Assembly: GCF_947242115.1 (NCBI RefSeq) | Contig: NC_074721.1 | Location: 6,002,501-6,066,500 of the forward strand | DNA length: 64,000 nt | Source of the DNA: Biomphalaria glabrata | Taxonomy: Eukaryota; Mollusca; Gastropoda; Planorbidae | Direction: 5' to 3' | Part shown: positions 21,601 through 36,600 of the stretch, one piece after another | Numbering within the stretch: position 1 is the stretch's first letter | How the letters are laid out: the number at the start of each line of letters is the position of its first letter | Position numbers and translations under genes: made by a program | The notes under the pieces: generated by a model | Told to the model about the DNA's origin: nothing | Seen by the model: the letters and a program-made list of their open reading frames with translations, nothing else | The model's database searches: none

Positions 21601-24600
21601 TATTAACCCACTAACAATCAATCAGTAGAACTCTATTTAGACATGTTGAGATCCTAAACTTCTAGATGCATGCGTTTCCTAAACTTCAAAATTGAAAAGC
21701 TGATAAGAACTCAACACGAGACAAAATCATTATGTACATACGTATGTTTAGTAGGAATCATTTTCTTATTCATAGCTATAGATCTATCTACATTGGGAAT
21801 CACGGCTGCAGGGTCGTAAGGTATACACTTCATACTGTCGTCTCGATGTCTCAAGTTTGGTTGTTCTAAAATGTTATTGGATAATCGTCATTTCTGATGA
21901 TACGTGCGAAACTTCATCAAACAACACAAAATCTAAAAATAAATAATTCAATATAAAAAAATGAGCTTACCTGGTGCTATTGGTGCTAGAAACCAAGATA
22001 CACAAAATGAAAACATTAAATAGTTTACAAGTGTAAGGTTACATTATTTATTAAATAACAAATGCATAAATTTACTTTTGTATCTATTGATAAATCGTGT
22101 GTAAAAATACTGTGTTACCAGTGTTGAATTAGAACACCATTAATTTATTAATGCTATTAAAATTTTATTTCAAATTCAACAATTTCTAGTGCTGATAGTA
22201 AAAAATAAAAATATTAATTTACCTGGTTGAGCAGCTGGTTAAATAAAATAAATAAATAAATAAAACTTTTGCAATAAAGAAATTTTAAATTATTTATCCA
22301 AAAAATAGGTACTAATGTTTATAAAGGTCATTAAAATATTCCTGTATATTTTGTGTAAACATGAAAACATTTGGAGTTTTTAGTAAGAATATAAAGCGTG
22401 TAAGACTGTAAGTTATTCTGTTTGTTGTCGACAATACAGCAAGTAGGCTACTTTTGAAAATTAATTAGATTATCAATATAATTCATAGATTATCTTTGTG
22501 TGTCTATCTAGTTGTGTGTATTATTCTAGTTTAACTTTTCTTGAATATTCAATAGCATGAAAGTTGTGTTTTGAAAGGAAGAGTTACATTCTCCTCTGGC
22601 AGTCTTCTGTCATAAAGCTTTTCACGTGTAAGCATTCAGTAAATTTAGCTAGATCCATTCTTATCTTATCTTATCTTACCATATCTTATTACAGACGTTG
22701 ATTAAAAAATAAAGAAGATAATTTCGTCCTAAGCATTTCATTGTCATTCTAGTCATGCATGTTAATGACTTAAAATCTGCAAAGTTGTTTGTTTTCCTGG
22801 CTGATTCAGGCAACCCATTCAATTCTCTAATGGCACTAGGGAAGATCGAGCACGAGTTTGTTCTAGCATATGGTATATTAAACATTGAATTGTCTCTGTT
22901 CGGAGTACCCAGTTATTGTACAGCTGACCCCGGGTATTATGATAGGCTGAGATCCTGGTCAACAGGTTTGTCGAAAGGGTAGCAAGAAGAAAGAACAAGA
23001 GAAATGGCTTTATCTCGATTACAAGGTGCCCATATCACATTTAGCATAGGGCCTTATCAAGTCTAAATCTTCACCTGTGTAAGTCGATAGAATTGACATA
23101 CTTTTTAGCCTATTTCTTGTAGTGTTCAGTAGCTCAATAAATTCATTTTTAACTATTTAATAGAGCTGATTCTTCATCGAGAGTGTGCTTGTAGTTTCTG
23201 AGTTAAGAATCTCCACTGATAGATGTTATGGTCTTCCTGATGGACATTAACTGGACTAGGGCTTGGAAAGGCACGCCAGCTACCCAACACCTAAACAACG
23301 CGCCCGCACAACTACTCAAGGCAACACCTATATATAAGTTGTTTGTGGCAATAAATTTACAATTCAATCTTTTTTTTTCATACTTACTAGTCTTGGGTGT
23401 AGAAACTAAAAAGGAAAAAAAGAAGAAAAAATGTATTTATATAATTTAGTCGGAGTTTACATGTATCGTAACATCACAGAAAAAAATAAAACATCCCATT
23501 ATAATCACATACACTAATGGGGTTGGGGGTAGCAAGGTATCCGTGGCCCCTAAAACAAGAATGTTACAATGGCCCCTCTCCTTTAGAAGGTTGATTATTA
23601 CAAAACAAATTAGGTCATTCTGTTTGTATTAGTACATTTAAAAAAGACATTCCAATGAATGTGTTATCTTTTATAAATAATCATGTCGTCACCCTTTCAT
23701 TAATAATCATGTCATCGCCCTTGTATAAATAAATCACGTCGTCACACTTTTATAATTAATCATGTCGTCACCCTTTTAATAGTAATCGTGTCGTCACCCT
23801 TTATAAATAATCACGTCGTCACCTTCTAATGCATGTACAAGTAAGCTAAGAAGCGACTATCTTTCAATGGTCCCTCTGGGTCTCTACTATCCATGGGTCA
23901 GTGAGCAATAAATCCCCCCTTTCTCTCCATGGTTTCAGTGCCAATGAATGCACTATAGAAGTTATAGTCAATATTAATAGTATGGATGATCACGACATGC
24001 TGTTATTATTATGACAATTTTTAAAAGATGCTATGAACATACAGTGTAATAGCAACAACATTTTATTGACTAAACCTTGTTACCTTGTATGACTTCCTTG
24101 GTTCCTCTACTGGCTGAAAATATAATGTTCATAATTCTTGAAGGATGGTTTAATATTAGGTATTATTATAATTTCCAAAAATAAATAAAAAAACAAAAAC
24201 AAATACAAGTAAAGTAAAGAATTAAGGAAATAACTCGGAATTTAAGTGAGACTGTTTAAAACATCATTATTATATACATAACTTAAAACATAGTTGGTGA
24301 GTCACTGGGTCGCACTCTTCAATGACTGCTCTTTTACCGCTAGAGGCTATACATTATAGGAACATAGAGAAATTCTAAAGTGTTCGGTCTCCGGCCTCGC
24401 TGCAATGAGGGAACCCAGTTGGGGCTAAAAAAACCCGACTCACAATAGACGGATGCAATTGAAATGTGAGACAGAAAAGTGGGTGAAGAGCCAACTCCTC
24501 ATTCCTAGCCTCTGGGTCAAAGTTCCTTCCATTAGGTCAAAGGTCATAAAAGGGCGCAAATTAAACACTTGGTGAACACTCTACGGAATTGAGGAGCTCA

Positions 24601-27600
24601 TACATATTTGCTGAAAACGTTATTGGTACTCAATAAGTCTATTATTAGTTTTGGTCACATGTAGTTAGAAAACAAGGTCTATCAATAAGAAGAGGAATAT
24701 ATACTGTGATAGCTGTTTTACTGCCTAAGAGTATGTCGTAGAAGACGAGAAAGTTTTCACTAAAAGTGAGTTGTGATGTTTTTTTCATATAAAAAAGGGG
24801 ACATTATTACCAAGAAATCAATAGGCAAAATATTTTTTTTTAATTGGAGATGAAAGAGTTCTCTCTTTACAGTGTTTCTCAAACTTTTTCCTTAACGGAA
24901 CATTTCGTACATTCTGAGTATTTAGCGGAACACTTTGCTTATTTTTTAGTGAGATTACTTCACATGGTGACTTTCTAGTTAATTGTTCCATTAGTTCAGT
25001 GATGCCCAAAATATGGCCCGCGGGCCAGATCCGGCCCGCTACGTGGTTCCATCTGGCCCGCCGGAACGTCAGCACAAAGTTTAGAAAATCTCCCCCCCCC
25101 CATTTTACACACACAAAAAAAAAAAAAAAAGAAAAAAAAATCACGATTACAAAGTTGCTCACATTTTAAGGAGAGAAATGAAGCCATTATAAACCTCAAA
25201 TATCCCATTAATTAATGTAAGTACTAAGTCCATGGGTTTCTAATAAAATAATATGAGGTCAATTTAATTAAATTTCTGGCACCTTTTTGGAGATATTGCC
25301 CGCGACATGAGTGTTAGTAATTAAAATGGCCCGGAGACTGAATAGAGATGGGCATCACTGCATCAGTTTGTTGAACACTAGGGTTCCGCGATACACAGTT
25401 TGGGAAATACTGGTCTATTGTGATGTTACAAAATGTTCACATTACTTTATAACAACAAATGACTTAACTTCACTGACCTACACATGTTTTGTCCACGATC
25501 AGGCCAAGAATACCGGCCAAGGCGTCAAAGTCTGTGGCTTTGAAAACGTTTTCAGCCCTACTGGCTACTCCCTGGAGTTCTGACTCCTTGATGCTGGAGG
25601 TGATACCCACGGAGAAGATAGTGACGTCGTGGTCTTTGAGACGTTTAGCGGCACTCAGAGCTGTTAAACAGAATACAAAATTTACTTTCAATCTCTGTGT
25701 ATTTCTCTGACTCTTACATTTTTTCAATTACTTAGCAAAATCACTAGAAGTCATTTGAGCTGTTATGCTTACGTTAGAAATGTATTACATAAAATGTCTT
25801 TAATTAAAGGGAAACTCCGATGGTTTTTCAAATATGAGTTATTGACATATTTAAATTCTGCGTAAAAAGTTGTAATAGTAAAACATTTTACCATTTTTTT
25901 TATTTAAATGCTTAGAAACATTAATATTTAATAAATTAGTCAGTAAATTCTTGACATCTCAAAAAAAAAAACGGAGTTCTTTGAGATTTTGTTTTAAGCT
26001 AGTTGATACGTCACTTCCCCTCAACAATACTGAAAGAGAAACTAGATTTGACCAACCGTATCGCTTCATGCTTACAGTAGCTGTTAGACTTAGTGACGGT
26101 CTAGTCCAGAGCAATGATACAGTTATATATATATATATATATATATTTACATGTGTACATAGATAGATCTAAAAGCATTAGGATAATTAACTCGAGAAAA
26201 AGAGTAACATTTAGAAGCCTCTCTCTGTCCCAAGTAGTAAATAGATCGTGTGTCTGAATGATTCGAACAAACTGGTCAGTGTAAGGCTAGTCGAGACTAC
26301 GTGTAGTCGGTCATGACAAGACAACCAAGCGATAGTGTTTGTTGTGTGTTGAGTGGTCTGGCGAGACAATACACACTGCCTTGGTTAGTCAAGCATGTAA
26401 ATCTACTTTTAATACGCATTTTTTCTTTGCTTACAAGATCCTAAATAGACCAAGATATATTTCTTTTACGAGAATGTAAACTTTGCTGTATGGTCTCCTG
26501 TTATACAATAAGTCAATAGATTAAAACACATTTGTGATGTCACATATAAACTCGTTGAAAGTCTGACTGTTTTGGATGCGCAAGAAAATTACGTCGGAAA
26601 AAACATCAATTACTAAGTTATTATTGCAAAGAAAAAAAAAGAATCATATAATCATTATCAATAAATCAAAACACATATTATATCAAAAATTGTCAAAACC
26701 ATCGGAGTTTCCCTTTAGTAAGGATACTCTCGCGTATGTTTGTTTGCCCATTATGAAGAAAGGAAAAATGTTACGACTCCCGAAATAAACTTGATTTAGG
26801 TTTTAAATTTGTTAATGATATGTTGATAAAGGTGTGTTTCTATCACGCTGTGCCCATGTCTCGGCTACCTGTCTAGAGGTTATAAGGGTCAGTGTTAATG
26901 TGCAAGGCTAGTGTAGGAAAAGGGGTGGGAGGGGGTAATGTAACGGAGTGGACTGGGGTGAAGCTCTGCTGACAGGCTGGTGACCTTGACTGGAAAGTGT
27001 TTTTTTTTTAAACTAATAAAAAGTGAGGAGGCTTGTCCTCTAAAAGGCAGTGGTCACTACATTAACTTATTTATACCATCGATAAAAGCACCACACTCAG
27101 AGAGTCCTCTGTGGTATATATTCTGTTCCCCTTTCAGACCTTGATATCTATTGGGCAACTGTTTCTTTGGCCTACGGTTAAAGATCAGGGTGTCATGTGG
27201 CCAGGTACACATTAGAGTTGGGTGGACTCTGAGGCGCCCTAAAAATCCAGAAATTCAAAATCCCAGTTTTCACCTAGATTCGAACCCAGACCCCAAATTC
27301 GGAAGCCTAGCGCTTAGCAACTCAGCTACCTTACTAACCTTTTTTTTTCCACGTGCGAATCAGTTTAATTCTTCTTTATTCTGACTGGCGAAAATGACCC
27401 TGGCGAGTGTGTAAGTGTGCTATGAAACCTACGTTTTGGATTCTCTCGATTGAGAGATGGAAGATTGTTTTCTTTTTTTATGTTTGTGAATCGGTGAATG
27501 TGAATTCGATTGGAAATATTGTATTTCTTTTCCCGGGATTATTGACTCAATACAACTAGATTGTGTCTCTGCCAGATATCTGCAATCAGAGTGATAGCGG

Positions 27601-30600
27601 CAAACATGGAATCGGTGAGTTATTTTTTTTCAACCCTCACAACATACATTATATTATCGAAAAGAGGTAAAACCAACGAAATACTGTTAGATACATTGAA
27701 CCCGTTCACTAGGTTTATTTTCGGCTAAAAATGTTCACCTGTAAAACCCTTTTTTTTTCTTTATCACGTTAGATAACTTGGCTAGGCAATCCGCCTTCTA
27801 ATTTACAAGTTTTATGCCCCTTGTCTATGGATGCTCTTACAAAGCCAAATATAAATTGAAATAAGTATTTCTTGAGAGGCTTTCTTAAAGAAAAAAAAAT
27901 ACAAAATTTGTTTAATTTTATTTTTGCAATGGCTATTATAATTAAAACATTACTAGAAGTACTCTACTATGAGACGTAGGGTTCTCTCAAGTTATGTAAT
28001 GATCACCTTGTTTCAATAGCTAACATAGGCGTCTCCTTTGTACACAAAGATGAATAGTCACGACCTTGCAGACAATTCTCAAAAGAGGGCATCCAAAACG
28101 TAAAAAAAACCCCACTAAATAAAAAACCCACTAAATAAAAAACCCACTAAATAAAAAACAACTTCATAAAAAACCCACTAAGTAAAAAAAAACCACTAAA
28201 TACAAAAAAAAACACTTCTTCTATATTATTCGACTAATGACACACCTGGATTGTTAGTTGTGATTTTATTTTAATATACTTGACATAAATTTAATCCAAA
28301 ACACATGGGGCACACTATAGATTTAAAACTTTCTTCGTAAAGAAAATCACTCAAACACAACTTTAGCGTGACACTCCTGGCCTTACTTACTCTATCAGGA
28401 CCCACATGGGGACTGACCTGATTTTGACCTCATTCACCAAAATGAACTGTCACGTAATATCCCTGGATAAAACAACTAAAAATACGGTCACGTGATATCC
28501 ATGTTTCATTCGAATTCGGTCGTAAGTTGTATAGAATAAATGGGGAAGCACATAAGTTGTATAGAATAAATGGGGAAGCACGTGACTTAAGGGTGTTTGT
28601 TTAAACTAGGCCCTGAGGTCATTCCATCTACCCCTGACCCCGGCTAACCTTAGCCTTCACCTTCCTTTGACGTCTCCACCCCTGACCCCGGCTAACCTTA
28701 GCCTTCACCTTCCTTTGACGTCTCCCCCAATGCTGGGAAAATAGTTGTCTCCCTCGTACAGATAAATGACTTCTGGTACATTAAATATTTTTAACCGCTA
28801 ACAATTGCAGTAATAAAGATTGATTGAACAAGGTCTGTTAAAAGGTATAATATATAATGTATAATATAGCTCCTCCTTTGTGGTCGAAGATGAGCACATT
28901 TTACATTTCCTATGGACTCGAAGATGGCTGTTAAGTCCAATCCTCGCTTTAAAAAGCCGGCTGCATATGTGGCATGGGTGGGTTAGGTCAGTTTCAGATA
29001 GGACTGCTTCTTCTCTCAGCTTTTTGTTGGTTCGGCGCTCTTTCGCCCCTGGCTACTCCTCTTGCTTCAAGTCTTGAGACTCCGAGACCTACAGCTTCAC
29101 ACCATGAGGAGCGATCGAGAGCTAGTGCTTCCCAGCCGTGAATGTCGATATTGCATTCCTTGTAGGAGCTCTTGAGAGTGTCTTTGTAGCGCTTGTATTG
29201 GGAGCGCTTTCCTGCACACAACTCCCCGTACAGAAGTCGCTTGGGAAGGCGATTGTCTTGCATGCGGACTACATGTCCCGCCCATCGAAGTTGGGACCTT
29301 TTGACTGTCGCATTGATACTGTGCATGTTGGACAGATTTCTGTGTCTGGTATGTGGTCGGACCAACGCACCTTATAGATACTCCTTAGACAGCGTAGATG
29401 GAAGGAGCTTAACATGAATGGACGATATTTTCATTTAAGAATTAAGACTATGAAAGAGGACACCACAAACATCATGACCAGAAACTATGACTGCTTAAAT
29501 CCGGTCTTGAATATAGTTTATCTCTATACATCTCTTAACAAGACCATTGATTCCTCTTCGACTCATTAAAATATTTAAAAACACTTACTTGCTGTTGGGT
29601 TATTAGACTGCCCGTCTGTAATGAGGACAACAATGCCAGGGGCGTCTTCTCTTCCCCCAGCGTGGTTCTCAAACATGTAGGTGTCACTGATGAGATTCAG
29701 CGCCCTGTCGGTGTACGTGTTTCCCCCGTCATAAGGTGTCTCCAGAATATTCTGACAAAAATATTTAGCGCCAAGTAGATCATTCTGACATTTGAGGTTG
29801 AAAGTAGATCTAGTTTGTATCTATTTATTCTAGACATTCTATAACTAATGACAATAATAATATTTCTACAAGTTATGTTTTATTCAGTGATGGCTGAACT
29901 TTTAAGTTCTTGAGCCTAATACATTTCAAACTGCGCCTCGGCCAAAACAAAATGTTCGAATCCTATTTCTGCTTCTTGTGTTCTATGTGCAGAGGTATTG
30001 TTGGGCCAGAGGAGATCATGTCACTGGCCAGATATGGCCTGTGGGCAGTTAGTTCGGGCTGACCATTTAAAGTCGTTAATGTCAAGACAGTGGAACTTTT
30101 GTTATGGATTGTGTGTGTGTGTGTGTGTGTGTGTATTTTTCTATGGTGAGGGTAGAAAGTGGTTAACGATTGGTTGTGAATGATGCAGCATAGGTGGCGT
30201 TGTCGTCACTTGGTCTAGGGGAGACCACTCCAGGACGTGAAACTAGAAGGTTGTATTATTGTAGTGAATTACATTTTGTTAACTCTTTCTTTCCTAACTG
30301 ACTATACCAACGTTGATTCCACTAGAATGTGATAAATAATTACGGAGAGAAAGAGTTAAAAGATATTATTATCAAAGTCTTAGAACATTGATTTTACCTC
30401 ATATCAACTTGATTTAGTCTACATTATAATAAAAATTCTATTTAGTATTGTTCACAGGGAAGTTATTAAGTTATTTGAAGCTTATTGTAAAATGTTCCAC
30501 ATGTCTCGGATGTTCCTTCAGAGTTAAAGAAAATTACTGCGTAGTCCAAACCTCCCGCAGCACGACGAGGGATGGAAGCGGGCAGGGTTTGAACCCGGGA

Positions 30601-33600
30601 CCATCGATAAGTCCGAACGACAGTCCAGTGCGCAAACCGCACGACCAGGCAGCTTTATAAGTTGAGATATATTACGCTCACAACGATTTAGTTGTCTACC
30701 AGCAGTTTGGTGCTACAAGTCAACGACAAGTAACAACATTAATACATGAGACCAAGACTAGGACTGGTGATAAATAGCGCAACAAATTTTCATGTTGTTT
30801 TGTTCTTCATTTGGGCTTTTTCAGTGCACGGACCAAAGGTTTGGAACTCACTCCCCATTGTTCTCAGACAGACAACATGCTATACCACTTTTAAGAAGAA
30901 CATTAAGACCTACTTGTTTAAAACTTTTTTAGATTAGTTTTTGATATGAGATGTCGTGTTTGTGTTTGTAATGCTATTACAGCGCTTTGAGCCTACATTT
31001 TGTTTGTTAACAGCGCTTTAAAAAAGTAAAATTATTATTATTATCATTTGTTACTGATGGTATTTAGGGAAGAATGAAGAATTGAAGTTGGTTTGTTGGA
31101 ATTTACGTTAAGCTAAAAGGAATCGGATTATTTTACTCTTGACATGGTTTTATCATAGACACAATAGTATGTCCTTCAGTTAAAAAAAAATGGATAAGTT
31201 AAGTAAAGAAAATGTACATTTACTGAAAGCAGAACAAACTGTAACTGTAAACAACAACATCAAAATGTTGGACTATTCGATATACAACAAACTATGAATC
31301 TACATTCTACATCACTTCTACTCTTAAACCTTAAAACCCAGCCTTCTTTTGTGTTTGTGCAACAATGACAGGGGCGTAACTCTACTTCAACCATTTGACC
31401 AATAAAAACAAAACAATTTATACTCGAAATCATCATGCCTTTCAACCAAGATTCTCCATGGTCACAAGGTATAATTGCAATATTTGAGATGCCACTATTT
31501 AATATTAATTACATGATTCGGTGAAGAAAATCTATACAGGTCTTTGCTTTGTTAAAGTGTTGGCCTATTTGTACATTCTTCAGTTACATCTCTTTTTTTT
31601 TGTTTTCTTTCAAAGAGAGAGAACTTTTTTGCTTTTTTGTTTATGGAACATATTTACAACAAAAAACTATTTTAAGAAAAATGTATAAAAAATAAAATGT
31701 CCTGCTTTAATAGCGCGACGCTCTGTCAACTTTGCTAACCAGCCCTACCAATAGGATGGCTGCATGGCCGAGCGGTATGCGCATTGGGCTATCTTTCGGT
31801 AGTCTGGATTGTCCCGGGTTCAAACCCTGCCTTCTGCCCCCTCCCCGCGTCGTCTTGGAGGAGGTTTGGATTTGGAAGCAGATTATCTTCAAATCTGAAG
31901 GAGCATCCGAAACATGTAAAACATTTTACAAACAATTTATTTTTTTTGCCAATATTTGTATACATAATTTGTTACAATGCATCGATCTACATACATCTAG
32001 ATATTGATCTAGGAGCTGCTAGTTTCAAAGTATACATATTTTATTTTTATATAAATTTTAATACATGCACATCAGTAATTGTTTCGTTATTAATGTTAAT
32101 CAGTTTAAGTTTTTTTATTCTCCGAAGTACTTAAAAAGTATTTTAACAAGACCACTAAATATTCTATATCTTTTCTAGTCAACTCAATTTTCTGGCTACT
32201 TTTAGAACTTTTTCATCTCAAAAAGAAAGTGTTAGCCAAAACATTGAATAGAAATTGTAATAAAAATTAACTAAATACTTGTCAATCTTGGACACTGACT
32301 GCAGAACTAGAGAGGGGGATTCTAACCATTGAACTGAGATGCTACAGAAAGGTCTTAGGTACACCTTAAAAAAAGACCGCATCAAAAAGAAAAAAAGATT
32401 AGAGAGATAATCTTAACCCCTGACTGCAGAACTAGAGAGGAGGATTCTAACCATTGAACTTAGATGCTACAGAAAGGTCCTAGGTACACCTTAAAAAAAG
32501 ACCGCATCAAAAAGAAAAAGATTAGAGAGATAATCTTAACCCCTCACTGCAGAACTAGAGAGGAGGATCAAAGCAATTGAATGGAGATGCTTTAGAAATG
32601 TCCTAGGGACAACTTACAAAGACCGCATTATAAGAAATTAGAGACATGATTAGTTCAGCGATCGGACCCGACGATGATCTGCTAACAACTGTCTAAAACA
32701 AACACTTTGCAAACTGAAACTATATGAGCATGTCACAAGGTCTTCATGGCTCGCAAAGACCTTCCTTCAGGGAACAGTACTAGGACAAAAAGAGGCGGAC
32801 AGAGAAAGTGATGGAAAGACAACATTAAAGAATGGAACGTCCGGCCATTGAAAGAGGTTCTATCGAAGACAAATGACAGAGGAATGGAGAAAGACGGTCA
32901 ACAGATCTTGTGTGGTGCTGCAAGAGTCCAACTGATTAAAGGGTTGGTGAAGATGAATAAAGATCCGTTCAACACCTTGCCCAATGGATATGAAATATAT
33001 ATGAGAGGGCAATTATTAAACTTGGTGTCGCAATGCAGTGAGGCCATTAAAAAAGGCTGGAAATTCGTCATAGAAAAAAGTTCGCCCCCCAAAAAATCAC
33101 GCTCTATACTTTTGCATGTGTTTTCAAAGGGTGTTACATTTCAAACACATAAAGAGCGCTAGACAGTGATGCATCAGGCCTGTTTTTAACTCTTTATATC
33201 CGTAATTATTTTTCACGTTCTGACAGATTTGTTCAGTTTTTGCTTTTGCACATTCTACCCTCTTATGATTAAAATGCATGCTCTTTTTATGTAACACAAG
33301 TTAAAGTTTATAAAACCAAAAGTTAATTTAATTTAATGGGTTAAATTAACGATGGTATCGTTATATTAGGAGAGAAAGAGTTAAATAAATTCATTTTAAC
33401 TCTTTCTCTCCTAACTGACGATACCAGCGTTGATTCCACCAGAATGTGGTAAATAATTATGGAGAGAAAGAGTTAATCCATTACCTTCTGCACTTCATAG
33501 ACGACGTTGTACTCATCCAGATTGAACCAGATCTGAGCCTCAGTGCTGTACACCACCAGCCCAAAGCGAACATTGCTGGCACCGAAGGTAAAGGATGCTA

Positions 33601-36600
33601 CCATGTTGGCCACCAGTGAGAGGACTTTCTTGAAGTTGACCGACCCGACGCTGGAAGAGGCATCCACAACAAAGACGATGTCAGCAAGGGCGTTGCATCT
33701 GATGGGTAGAGGGGCTGTGAGTTGAACAGAATACCATTAGAAGTAGAAGATTATCTCCTTTTCGCTAAACTATTTTTTGTTTTGTAATGTTCAATCGCAA
33801 GACTTATATTATTAAACCTCATCTTAAACACATTTTATAAGTATTTTCTTAAAATGAAGAGCTAGAGGCTAGAATGACATAATAAAAAAAATATTTAAAA
33901 TTGTTTATTATAGTCATCTTCAATTAAATAGGACTATTTATTTCGGCTTAATTCTAATTTAAATGCAATATTTATATCATCAGCATCATCATCTTTCTTT
34001 TGCTTTCCTCATGGAACATAGGGCCTTAGTAAGAACACGTCATTCTCTACGGTCACTTGCTAGTTTTTTTAATGTCTTCCCAGCTCTTTCCTGTCCTCTC
34101 GGCTTCATCTAGTACACTGCGTCGCCATGTTCTTTTTGGTCTTCCTCTATGTCTTGCCCTGGGGGTTCTACTCTAAGGCCTGTCTAGCTACTTGTTGGTA
34201 TCTTTTCTAAGTGAACATATATTGAACAGTAACTAAACTTAAATGAAAAGAACTGTAATAGTAAGTCCGTCTCGATCTCAAAGTTACATAAGAATGTAAT
34301 AAAGGGATCTCAAGCACTTCCATGTCATGGGTTTTATAAAATATTGTTTTTGTCTGAAGCAAGTTTATTAACAAGGATGTCATGTGGCCTAAACAATGAC
34401 TTATAATTACCCATTAGGAGCTGGTGGAATCTGATAATTGGAAATCTCCATCAGAATTTGAGTTCACTTTAAAAGAGAAGAGAGTGCATATATATATGTC
34501 TGACTTCCTATTTCGTCGTATGAGAAGTTTCTCATGAAAAGATTGTGTCTGGAGGCGTTTAATGCCACAGAAATACCGAGTCTGACACAGTTATAGTTCA
34601 CAATCATAACAATTTCATTCATTTTATAACACACGTTTTTTTTTATTTAATTTTACAAACAAATACATTACCACTGTATCCACTGCCACCTGATACTGTA
34701 ACAAAAGTAATTAAATGTTAGTGTTATTATATTATACAAAACGTTTAATGATTAGATAAATGTTGGTTGTTAGTTGTACATAGATGATAATTTAATTATT
34801 TAATAACAACAATACTAGTTAAACGAATTTCATTGTTGGATTCCTTGAGTCTTAGCACGACTATAGTTCATCGTGTAGAGCATGAGATGCTAGTCTGGGC
34901 AGTAGCTATGGTTGAAAATATATTTGCCCTCTTTATGAAGCCGATGAGTCAAAAAATTAAAAAGGTTTCGGATCAGTTTTGGCCAGCATTTAGAATTTTT
35001 AACTGCAAACTAGCTAAGGGTTACCAGCAAATTTTATTACTGACAAGTAATTACTCAAACCTTACAGAATATACATTCATTAATTAATTCAGAGAAACGA
35101 GAGTATACAAAGTGCAGTGTTACCAATAGCTCAACCACCATCAGGATTTGAGATCACCTCGTAATAAGAAAATCTTCACTGCATGGTAGCTAAACGCCCA
35201 CAACATTTTAAACCTACCTTCAATACGTGGTAGGTAAACGCCAAAAACATTTTAAACCTACCTTCTCTACATGGTAACTAAACACCCACCAGATTTTTCC
35301 TATCTTCACTAGATTGTAGCTAAACGCCCACCAGATTTTTCCTATCTTCACTAGATGGTAGCTAAACGTACACCACATTTTAAACCTACCTTCTCTGCAT
35401 GGTACCAGAACTCCCACCACCGCACAGAAGACATCCACACCAGTGTGGACCACAGTTTCAACCACATTGCCCGCAATCTTGACTCCAGTGTCGATCACGT
35501 TGCCTACAGTGTTGACGGAAGTCTCCACCAGATTCTCTGCAGTCTTGCCCGCTGTGCCTATGACCTTTCCAGCGGTATCAACTATCGTCTTAGCAACATT
35601 ACCCAGAGTGTTGACTAAAGACAAATTGAATATTTAATCTTTAAAAAATCAAAAGCCAAGGCTTACATAATACTCTAAGCAGTGCTTTAGGTTGTGATGG
35701 TAAACACCAGTACGGCGTACCGGCACCTTTTTGAATCTGGGGAAATTTTTTAATACTTTTTTTGAATTTAAACGTTTATTATTAATTTATTAGTTGTTAA
35801 AATCCATCACTTAGTACCGACACCTAATCACTGACTACCGGCACCTATTTTTTTTTTTTTTTACAAAAAAAGCACTGACTGTAAGTACATAGTAGTTACC
35901 TTCATAATCTCTGATTAATATTACAGTATATAAAATATAGTATCCTCCCTTAGCAGCTTTAGTAATGACAATAATGAGGTCTGTGTGCGGACGTAACAAT
36001 CTAGATTTCTTAACGATTGTTAAGAACATAAAATATAAACAAGGAAAAAAATATTTTTAAAAAAGCTTTAAAAAGAGAAAGAACTCAAGACTTACAACTA
36101 TATCTCTCAATAATGTATTTTTCCCCTTTTTTTCGATATGAACAAAAAAAAAAAAAAAAGAAGAATTTTAAATTGATGTATGATTTGTTCGGTACCATAA
36201 ATAGAGTTTGAGTTTTGAGTTTAGGCACAATTTAGGTCATGTCGTGCCCGTAATCCTTTAAGGATCACTCTCCCTTTACATAACAAGGTTTAAATTCCGT
36301 ACAGTTAAATCATTAACAAGAAGGTCTATTCACAGTTAAAATAGTAAAGGTAGTAAAAATTTAATAATTTGGTAAAAATCTTATGTAAATATTATATGTT
36401 CACAATTCAAAAATCAGATCTTCGTAGACAAGCTCACCTCCCGGAGAAAGCCCAGTCCCTTCCCAGGGTCGACATTGTCGAATAGTGTTTTTAAGGTGTG
36501 TGTTCTAAAAATTTCTCCCTAATATCCTGGTATCTGGGGCAGTCGATGAGGATATGTTCCACAGTTAGACGAGAGTCACAGTACTCACAAAGTGGGGTCT

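Noticed and set aside
31745-31830. Functional tRNA gene
   Set aside because: Box A and box B are present, but the sequence continues into a SINE body shared with 30497 and 63845 and I could not draw a full cloverleaf.
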